Positions 56,755 through 64,000 of a stretch of DNA of 64,000 nucleotides are shown one piece after another. Both the position numbers and the translations under genes were made by a program. The stretch is from Sepiola atlantica (taxonomy: Eukaryota; Mollusca; Cephalopoda; Sepiida; Sepiolidae), in contig OY744519.1 in the NCBI GenBank assembly GCA_963556195.1, forward strand, positions 109,625,532 through 109,689,531, read 5' to 3'. Under the pieces are notes generated by a model that was not told the origin of the DNA, searched no databases, and was given only the letters and a program-made list of their open reading frames with translations. Position 1 is the stretch's first letter; each line of letters begins with the position of its first letter.

Positions 56755-56990
56755 ACAAAGATGGCACGACATAAATCGATTTCTAAAACATTTGAAAAGT
56801 GAAAGAGTAGTGCTGATGGTTTTAAAACATTCATTAGTGTATGCAACAGCCCAACTATATAGGCGGGAAAATCTATTGGAAATTCCAGTTTTTTTCTTGT
56901 TTTAATAATTTATCTCCCCCCCCCCCCTCTCTCAAAATTGTAATTATTTCACAAAGAGAAAAGGACGCCTCTATTTCTCTTCCCATCATT
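56755..56990 (+). repeat. Duplicated block, copy 1
   Basis: AAGATGGC...CGACATAAATCGAT, GATGGTTTTAAAACATTCAT and AATTGTAATTATTTCACAA match 58520-58740 in the same orientation at roughly three quarters identity. Confidence 0.7.
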
Positions 56991-56999
56991 GCATTACCT

Positions 57000-57450
57000 T
57001 TTTACCAGCTTTGCCGCCTTTCATCTATCCATAGTATCACTTTCACTTAGGAATGTTGCAACCATTATGTGCCCTATCTGCAATAATGGTAACAACGGAA
57101 TCAAGCCGGTCAACAAAGTTGTACCATGCAGATTCAAACGAATTTACGTTTTTATCTCCCTTGAGCAATATTCTATGCCATACTAACTAAACAAAACGTG
57201 AGAAAAGAAAGGTCTATATCGTTGTTGATTGCCAGATATTATTACACTGAAACTGAATTCATCAACGTTTATTTCCCTAAGGCTTATTTCTATATACCTT
57301 AATGACACACAATACATGCTAAAATATTCTTTAGTTCTGGGAATGAGTTATGTTTGAAAAAAAATCCATTTTAATTCCTCTAATTAGCCGGAAATTTTAA
57401 TTAACTGAACAAATCACTTCTCTCTCACTATGTATATCTCTTGCCCCCTC
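57000..57450. other. Unrecognised sequence
   Basis: A short (TC)n at 57451-57469. Nothing else recognised. Confidence 0.3.
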
Positions 57451-57654
57451 TCTCTCTCTCTCTCTCTCTGTCGATTCAACCACTCTTTAATAGATTTTCA
57501 TGTCTCTGTGAGCATTTATAGAAAGAGTGACTCTCCCTTTCAGCTAATTTACATAGTGTATTCGTACACACCGTAAACACATATGTGAATAAGATAATAA
57601 AATAATAGGACTCTTTAGTTCTATATAGTCGATAAAAGATAATATCGAAGTAAA

Positions 57655-57910
57655 TAGACTTATTATTTTTAGTTATGCAAGAAGAAGTTCTTAACAGTCC
57701 TTTCAGATGTTGGTTCAGGGTTCCTCTCCATCTTGAGCGGTCATCTGCAACGCTCTCCCAGTTCCCAATGTTGATGTCCATTGCCTTCTTGTCGCGCCTC
57801 ACAACATCTTTATCTCGAAATTGTGAGCAGCCAGTGGAGCTCTCCATAAAGGATGTCCTTTGGAATGCGTCCATCGTCCATATAAAATAGGTGAACGTTG
57901 ATGTCGTTTG
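57655..57910 (-). mobile_element. LINE 3' end (RTE/R4-like tail domain)
   Basis: Minus strand: a frame-broken YGRWTHSKGHPL block, then FRDKDVVRRDKKAMDINIGN and WESVADDRSRWRGTLNQHLK. This is the standard C-terminal (R)YKDVCKRDLKA...W...A.DR..WR motif of many RTE/craniofacial-protein-like LINEs. The copy differs from the one at 47.1 kb. Confidence 0.65.
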
Positions 57911-57954
57911 GCAGAATCTGATGGAGGGGGAGAATAAGTAAAAGTCATGTTTTT

Positions 57955-58450
57955 TACTAAATGAGTCACCACTTATCAAGGTCAAAAGCCACTCGGGGAT
58001 AAGGGTTAATGAGATGGAATGATTGTCAATTTAATGATGAAGAACCTTATGAGAGAACTGAGAATGATTGCTGGGATGGACCAAGTTCGAATACTTGTAG
58101 GGACGGTTCATAACAGGACATTGGATTTGAAGACGACCATATTGTAATCTGCAGGGAAGAGATCTTGGATTTTATTCTTCATAGTGGCTGGACTGCATAG
58201 ATGAACTGATTGTGGAAATCCTGCTTGACGCTAGGTACACGGAGGAAGAAAGGAGAGATTTTTTTTTCATTGTGGTAGGAAGACGAGTTCTTGCTGTAAA
58301 TGTCTTACAAGGAGAAACCAGACATTGGAGTTCAGTCGACCACCTTCCATGAGAATAACGATAGAGTAGAGAGAGACTAGCAACGTATCTACTGTGAGAA
58401 AGGGGCGGTAAAGAACAGAAGAGATGATAAAAGTTAGTATTCCAAATATA
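57955..58450 (-). mobile_element. LINE 3' end, second family
   Basis: Minus strand LSRYRPFLTVDTLLVSLYSI-like and GGRLNSNVWFLL... correspond, with frameshifts, to RYFHGRCSTELQSLVPP in the 54.3-kb copy. The 3' tail (GAGTCACCACTTATCAAGG on the plus strand at 57964) fixes the end. Confidence 0.65.
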
Positions 58451-58519
58451 TTGAATAGTCTGCGATGGAAGCCATCAATCCAATCATGCACACACTCAAC
58501 ATTAAGAATAACTATTAAA

Positions 58520-58740
58520 ACAAAGATGGCGGTGACATAAATCGATTCTAAAACATTTAAAATAGAAAAGTGAATGAATAGTACTGATGGTTTTAAAACA
58601 TTCATCAGTGTATGCAACAATATAGGTTGAAATATTTATTGGTAATTTAAGGTTTTTGTTTTTTAACAATTCTCAAATTTGCAATTATTTCACAATAAAA
58701 CAGAAAGCCTCTCTCTTCCCTCTCCTCTCACGTTTCCTTT
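58520..58740 (+). repeat. Duplicated block, copy 2
   Basis: See 56755-56990; both copies start at AAGATGGC and end in the CTCTTCCC-type tract. Confidence 0.7.
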
Positions 58741-58904
58741 CACCTCTCTTTTGAATTATACTTTATGTCTGTTTAATTTTCCTAACAGTTGAGGGGGCAG
58801 GGTCAGTTGACAGGGCAAGGCCAAGGAAAACATTGGGAGGAAGTGATAAGGATAGACTTGTGAGAAAGATGGATAAATAAAGAACTGGTCAGAGATAGGT
58901 TAAG

Positions 58905-59004
58905 TTGAAAGTCAATTTAGAAAAGCCATCCAACACATGCCAGCATATAAAACAGACGTTAAACTGATGATGATGATAATGATGATGATGATGATGATGA
59001 TGAT
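58905..59004 (+). mobile_element. RTE-like LINE tail ending in (GAT)n
   Basis: AAAAGCCATCCAACACATGC then CAGCATATAAAACAGACGTT precede (GAT)n. The same words, inverted, precede the trinucleotide arrays at 61.2 and 62.7 kb. It abuts the mariner fragment at 59015. Confidence 0.6.
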
Positions 59005-59009
59005 GAGCT

Positions 59010-59350
59010 ACTGTGAGCAAATGCTGCACTGACTTTGAACACAGCTGTCTCATTGACAGATGTTCATGCAAAATGGTGAATGCACTGACTTTGGATGTCT
59101 TCAACTCCTTTGCTATCTGAAGCAGCTTCAATTTACAATTTGCCAAAACGAGTTTGTGGACTTTTTTTAATGTTTTCCTGAACAACTGCCAAATTTGGCT
59201 GACCTGAGCGTTCAGAATCATTTGCGTTTGTATGACCATGTTTAAAGTCAGCATACCACCTCTTAACCGTTGTTTCCAATGGAACAGAGTCCTAATAATA
59301 CATATCAAGCCAACAGTATGTTTTCCCAGCAGAAAATGATGCTTCATCGA
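59010..59350 (-). pseudogene. Mariner transposase N-terminal fragment
   Basis: Minus strand: TVKRWYADFKHGHTNANDSE (one frame) then KKVHKLVLANCKLKLLQIAK, ELKTSKVSAFTILHEHLSMR and QLCSKSVQHLLT. These are the two helix-turn-helix regions of a mariner transposase. The catalytic domain is absent; the LINE tail with (GAT)n interrupts it at 59004. Confidence 0.7.
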
Positions 59351-59379
59351 CACACGAAATTCAGATATTTTTTATTGTT

Positions 59380-60850
59380 TTAAAAAATTGCAACAGTAGC
59401 TTCACTTAAATAACTGTAATTTGTAAACTAATAATCCGATTGGGCTCAAATTTTGACACGTGCCATTTGAAGGGTAGTCATTTATAAACAATCATATGGA
59501 TTTTGTCTTAATGGAGCCATCTATGTGTAAAGCCTAGGACCTATTGAGTTATGTGTTGTAATGTTTAGTATATTCTTCTTATATGTGCTTTTGACAAACT
59601 CTCTGTGTGAAAATAAATGCATGTATATATATATATATCATAATTATTACTTCTTTTTACCATTTCTTCCGACCACAATAACATAACAAATACAAAATGG
59701 CCACCTCATGTTTGAAAAAAACCCAAACATGTACTTACGATAAAAAGGTAGAAATCGAATATCAAATATTCTAAATTCTTTGGACTGTTTATTTCCCTTC
59801 CCTGATTGCTCATTGAGGAAGATTATTATTCTCTCATATCTACAAGAAAACGTGTAGCATGAATCCTGGCTGGGATAGGATATAGATGACGGTCGCATCT
59901 TTGTAAATGCTGACAATTCAATTTTTACAAATGGCGAATGAGAAAAATGGACAAAAATACATGTTATGAATGTTTGAGTATAGGTCACTATTTAGCAAGT
60001 GCTAAATTCACAAACAGAAAAGAGAGAAAAACATGATTAACGAAAACAACGTATTTATATATATACAAATTTACAGTTATGTGAAAGATATTTTAAGTGA
60101 GTAAATTGTTTCTTAGAAAAGTTAAAAATGGAAAAAGATATGAGTGTTAGAAGGATGTATGTCTGTATGTTTTCTTTTTTTTCAAATTTAGTTAATTTTT
60201 AGATATCAGGGAGCTCTAACCTGGGGCTAGCACACGATTTCTTTTTTATTGGTTGTATTTGTATATGAGGGCTCTTTTCAGGATTGATGTTGTGCCTTTT
60301 ATAGCTGTTTTGTTCATGTTTGGCTCATCACCAGTTTTCTACTGGAGACGGCTTTCACCATTTATCGTCTTACCGGTGGGCTTTTCTACTCTACAATATC
60401 TAGAGGAAACGATCTAGATCTACTCCATGTCTCTCACCAACTAACTTAACTGATTGCTACTTCAAATCTATCTCCAACCACATGTGACCCTGCTTGACCA
60501 ATCAGAACATTTGATACCTCTCAACATCCCATTGCTACCTTAATACGTCTTAATAAACCAGAAAATTCAAACATGTCCACATGGTAACATTCAACTAGAT
60601 TTAAAAAGTACTTTTTAGTAATGAGTCCCGGAAAAAGTTAAAAAAAAAAAAAAAAGCATTAAGATCCAAAAAAACACTTTTTCACAAATTGATTTTTGTT
60701 TGCTTAATGTACAAGTGAATCGGATAAGCCTAAACATGCTTTAAAGCTTTTAGCCACGATAACAAAATAAAATAAATAAAAATGGCACGTGCACTTAAAG
60801 CATCGACAAAGAAAAGCAACAAATCTAAACAAATACAATTTTCTTCCTTA
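59380..60850. other. Unrecognised sequence
   Basis: Short (TA)n at 59620. A minus-strand frame at 59647-59988 is open but unrecognised. Confidence 0.35.
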
Positions 60851-60857
60851 TTTAAAA

Positions 60858-60880
60858 ACACACACACACACACACAAAAC
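60858..60880. repeat. (CA)n microsatellite
   Basis: About 11 CA units. Confidence 0.9.
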
Positions 60881-61234
60881 AAATATAAAAAACACATTTT
60901 TATTTCCAAGGACTTTCGTTTCGTGACTACACTCATGTATACATACACACGCATACACACACATGTATACGCACACATGCATTCACGTATTCAAAAAATA
61001 CTTTATGTGGGGTAGAAATAAAAAAAAAAATCATTACGCTCACTAATGTCTTTCCTTGTTGACTTTTAAGAATAATATTTTTTTCCTCCTCAGAAAGTTC
61101 CGCAGACAGACATCTAAATCCAAGGAAATTAAATTACAAATGTATTTGGCTGTTCCAAAACAATTGAATGTTGACAAAATGAAAAATTGAATGCAAATTT
61201 TGACTCAAAATGAAGACTCTTCTTTCTTCTTTCA

Positions 61235-61455
61235 TCACCACCATCATCATCATCATCATCATCATCATCTGTTTTACATGCTGGCATGTATTGGACGGCT
61301 TTTAAAAATTTACTTCTAAGATAACCTGCTTTATTTAGCCCTCTTTCTCTCAAATCCTTCCCTATCATTTCCTCCCACATTTTCCTTGGCCTTCCCCTGT
61401 GGACTGTCCCTGCTACATCAACTGTTCTACATCTACTAACCCAAGCACTAAAAAA
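61235..61455 (-). mobile_element. RTE-like LINE 3' end with (GAT)n tail
   Basis: Minus strand KMWEEMIGKDLRERGLNKAG, then FLKAVQYMPACKTD followed by a (GAT)n (61238-61270). (W)EE(M)I-x-KDL(R/K)ERG is the tail motif of these LINEs. Confidence 0.65.
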
Positions 61456-61459
61456 TATG

Positions 61460-61985
61460 ACAAATTAATTCACCGACAATTTATCACCTAGGATTAAATG
61501 TACATTGTAAAAATACTTATATATTTTTTTATATTTACGGTGAGCAACATACAAAAAATAAATAAATAAAACATAAAAATTAATTTACTAAAGATGCGTA
61601 AACTAAAACTACACCTATTTTCTTTAATTAATTGATGCTTGACTGAGCTCCAATCTCTGGTTCCTCCTTCTAAGAACTCGTCTTATTACCACAACAGAAA
61701 AAAATTCCTTTCTTCCCATGCATAGAGTTTAACAAATTGGTAAAATTTAGAAATAAATCCATCCTGAAAAATATTAAATCAGAAAATAGTTTTAAATAAT
61801 TGCATCGCCTGTATGCATCATGAGACTGTATATCTCTGCCTGACAGAATGTAAGGATGCGCCAAAGTCTTATCTGGGCCTTACTTCTCCATATTGTATGA
61901 AGTATTCCTGAAGTTATGCTATAGACAGCTATAGACAGGTTTTAATTCAAAAACCATTTATCTGATAAGGTAGAATATTTGCATT
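61460..61985. other. Unrecognised sequence
   Basis: Nothing recognised. Confidence 0.3.
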
Positions 61986-61989
61986 GTGG

Positions 61990-62400
61990 TTACTGTTATC
62001 AAAGAGCATCACATCGATGCATGAAAATTTGGAAAAATTGGAAGTTGAAATCCCCTCAAAATTTGAACCTTCATCTAACTTTTCAAGGTCAAAGGTCAAA
62101 TGTCAAGATCAATGTCATACAAGATGCGAAACTCTATTGGCTATAATATGGGCTCAGTAACGAGTCTCTACAGTTAACAGAACAAAAGTTATCGGCAAAA
62201 GTGTGACTTTTAGTTTTCTGTGACCTTGACCTTTGCCATAGATATCTAAAAATTAAATCAGTTCTAAATTAGACCACGACCGATATTTTAACCAAGTTTG
62301 GTGACGCTTGGTCAAGCGATGATGACCCTAGGATGTACACAAACAAGCAAAATCAAATGAACAAACTCGACCGAAAACATAACCTCCTTTCCACAGGTAA
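61990..62400 (+). repeat. Molluscan-type dispersed repeat
   Basis: TGACCTTGACCTTTGCC, AATTAAATCAGTTCTAAATT, AACCAAGTTTGGTGACGCTT and GATGACCCTAGGATGTACAC are words I recall from an abundant repeat in bivalve and cephalopod genomes. Its class and ends are not known to me. Confidence 0.5.
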
Positions 62401-62687
62401 TTAGACATTTTGAGGAAGTAAAGTTTCACGATATTTGTTTCTATGAAATTTAATTGTTCTTAACTTTTATAAATGATTGACAGGCAATTAATTTTGAAGT
62501 TTCAGTTCATCCTATAGATTAGTGTTTGCTTTAAAAAAAAAATAACCTGTCCAAAACTGTTCTCATAATTTTCATATCTATCATGTGAATAAGTTAATAC
62601 TGATCAGCCAGGAAGTAGGACAGGTGACGATGAAAATTATTGAGCATACTTTTCCCGACGGTTACAAACATCAATTATTTTTTGCAG

Positions 62688-62712
62688 TAGTAGTAGTAGT
62701 AGTAGTAGCAGC

Positions 62713-62761
<49 letters not shown>

Positions 62762-62770
62762 TTAATAATA
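62688..62770. repeat. (AGT)n-(AAT)n microsatellite
   Basis: AGT units then about 20 AAT units; it is the tail of the adjacent minus-strand LINE. Confidence 0.95.
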
Positions 62771-62774
62771 ATCA

Positions 62775-63360
62775 TCGGTTTAATGTTCATGGCATGTGTT
62801 GGACGACTTTTAGAAATTGACTTCCAAACTAACTTATCTCTGGCCAAGTCTTTATTTATCCCCCTTTCTTTCAAGTCCCTTCTTATCACTTCCTCCCCTG
62901 TTTTCATTGGACTTCCTCTGTGAACATGACCTGCTACCTTAACTGTTCCACATCTACATCTACTAACCCAAGAACTCGCATCCAGTCTTTCAACATGGCC
63001 ATGCCATCAAAGTCTCCTGTTCGGCACACATCTCCCTATACTGTCCAAATTTACTTTTCATCGCAGGTCATCAGGACGAAGCCTATCTATACTCACATTA
63101 CACATCCATCGTATTATTCTCATATCATTTCACTTCATGCAACGCATGTCCTAAACCCTCACTGGCCAGGTTTCACTTTCATACATCATCACACTGCGTA
63201 CACATGACTGATAGACTCTTCTTTTAGTCGACTGTAGTAACTGTCTGCTGGTTAGTAATGGCAAAAGTTCCCTGAACTTACTCCATCCTCTCCACAGTAT
63301 TACCTGCTCCACCCTGTGCTCCAATGATATCAGCAAGGTAAGAAAACTTAAATATTAACA
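62775..63360 (-). mobile_element. RTE-like LINE 3' region
   Basis: Minus strand in order: WSKFRELLPLLTSRQLLQST, KRRVYQSCVRSVMMYESETW, a frame-broken connecting region, then MKTGEEVIRRDLKERGINKD and LARDKLVWKSISKSRPTHAM. This is the region from after the RT thumb to the end in RTE-like LINEs, about 190 codons with frameshifts. Confidence 0.7.
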
Positions 63361-63429
63361 AACTCATCCAAGCTAAAAGACCAAACATGGTAATAGTCAA
63401 CAGAGAGGAATAAGCCGCGTGTACGTGGT

Positions 63430-63950
63430 CCCCCTCTGTATGTGAGTCGATTTTTGACCCCCCCTTTGACCCCCTGGGGGCGCGAACCAGAATTTTTCTG
63501 AGGTCAAGGATGCTCATTTTATATCCAGAACAATTGCCTCTACATTTTGGCCAAGTTTCAGAAAAATTGAATGGATGGATTAAACGTTATGGGAGAAAAG
63601 GGTAATTTTTTACAATTTTGGGTCTTTTGACCCCCTGGGGGCGCGAACCAGATGTTTTCGAAGGTCTGCGATACTTATTTTCTATTAGGAACAATTGCCT
63701 CCACATTTTGGCCAAGTTTCAGAGAAATTGAATGGATGGATGAAAAGTTATGGGGCAAAAAATGTCATTTTTTGCCCTTTCGGAGCTTTTTAACCCCCTG
63801 GGAGGCTAACCAGATTTTTTTTCAAAAATCGGAGAATGTCACTTTCTAACCTGACCAAAGTTACAACTTCATGCAAAATTTCAGAGAAATTCAATGGATG
63901 GTTGCGAAGAAAAATCTGGACGGACGGACGGACGGACGGACGGACATGTC
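63430..63950. repeat. Minisatellite of ~190-bp units ending in (GGAC)n
   Basis: Three units each carry TTTGACCCCCTGGGGG (or TAACCCCCTGGGAGG), ACATTTTGGCCAAGTTTC and AAATTGAATGGATGGAT. The array ends in seven GGAC units (63920-63948). Confidence 0.85.
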
Positions 63951-64000
63951 TCAAAACATAAGTCAGAAAAACAAAAAGAAATAGTTGACTATGCTGTCCT

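Overview
The window looks like intergenic or intronic DNA from a large, repeat-rich, AT-rich mollusc genome, most likely a cephalopod of octopus type. The evidence is very long (TA)n, (CT)n, (GA)n and trinucleotide microsatellites every few kilobases, several Penelope-like retroelement (PLE) fragments with GIY-YIG domains and hammerhead ribozymes, degenerate LINE fragments of at least four kinds (some probably Jockey-like), a dispersed 'gaccttgacctttg' repeat of molluscan type, and TTAGGG-type telomeric motifs. There is no bacterial gene organisation. No complete host protein-coding gene is visible. One possible membrane-protein exon (22374-22543, minus) is the only host-gene candidate.

Layout. 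1.4-3.3 kb is a decayed Ty3/Gypsy-like LTR element (gag zinc knuckles, protease, start of RT). 4.1-6.2 kb holds a strong hairpin, two LINE 3' ends and a SINE whose head resembles U2 snRNA, flanked by a 14-bp target duplication. 7-13.3 kb is mostly unrecognised sequence and microsatellites. 13.7-18.6 kb is a PLE district: a PLE bounded by inverted ~360-bp arms, each carrying a hammerhead ribozyme, then a second PLE fragment with another hammerhead beside it. 19-25 kb has a duplicated dispersed repeat, a hammerhead-like sequence, a large AT-rich microsatellite block, and a LINE interrupted by a MITE with an 8-bp target duplication. 26-27 kb has more U2-headed SINE copies. 27.6-31.8 kb has LINE 3' ends and a ~300-bp repeat containing a hammerhead-like core. 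32.8-36.5 kb has PLE pieces (a hammerhead followed by an N-terminal fragment, then a GIY-YIG fragment between inverted arms). 36.8-37.6 kb is a tandem dimer of a SINE that shares its tail, but not its head, with the U2 SINE. 38.5-41.9 kb is the longest recognisable element, a minus-strand LINE with endonuclease and RT. 42-64 kb is microsatellites, minisatellites, LINE tails, two mariner fragments, a U2-like tandem array and a ~190-bp minisatellite.

The sequences interact as mobile DNA, not as a pathway. PLEs carry self-cleaving ribozyme motifs in their terminal repeats. The SINEs and truncated LINEs look like products of LINE machinery, and several trinucleotide microsatellites sit exactly at LINE 3' tails. 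The most noteworthy content is the concentration of hammerhead motifs from several different families, some with an unusual U-U at the base of stem II, together with the snRNA-headed SINE family that exchanges heads. All alignments were done by eye; no search or folding program was run.
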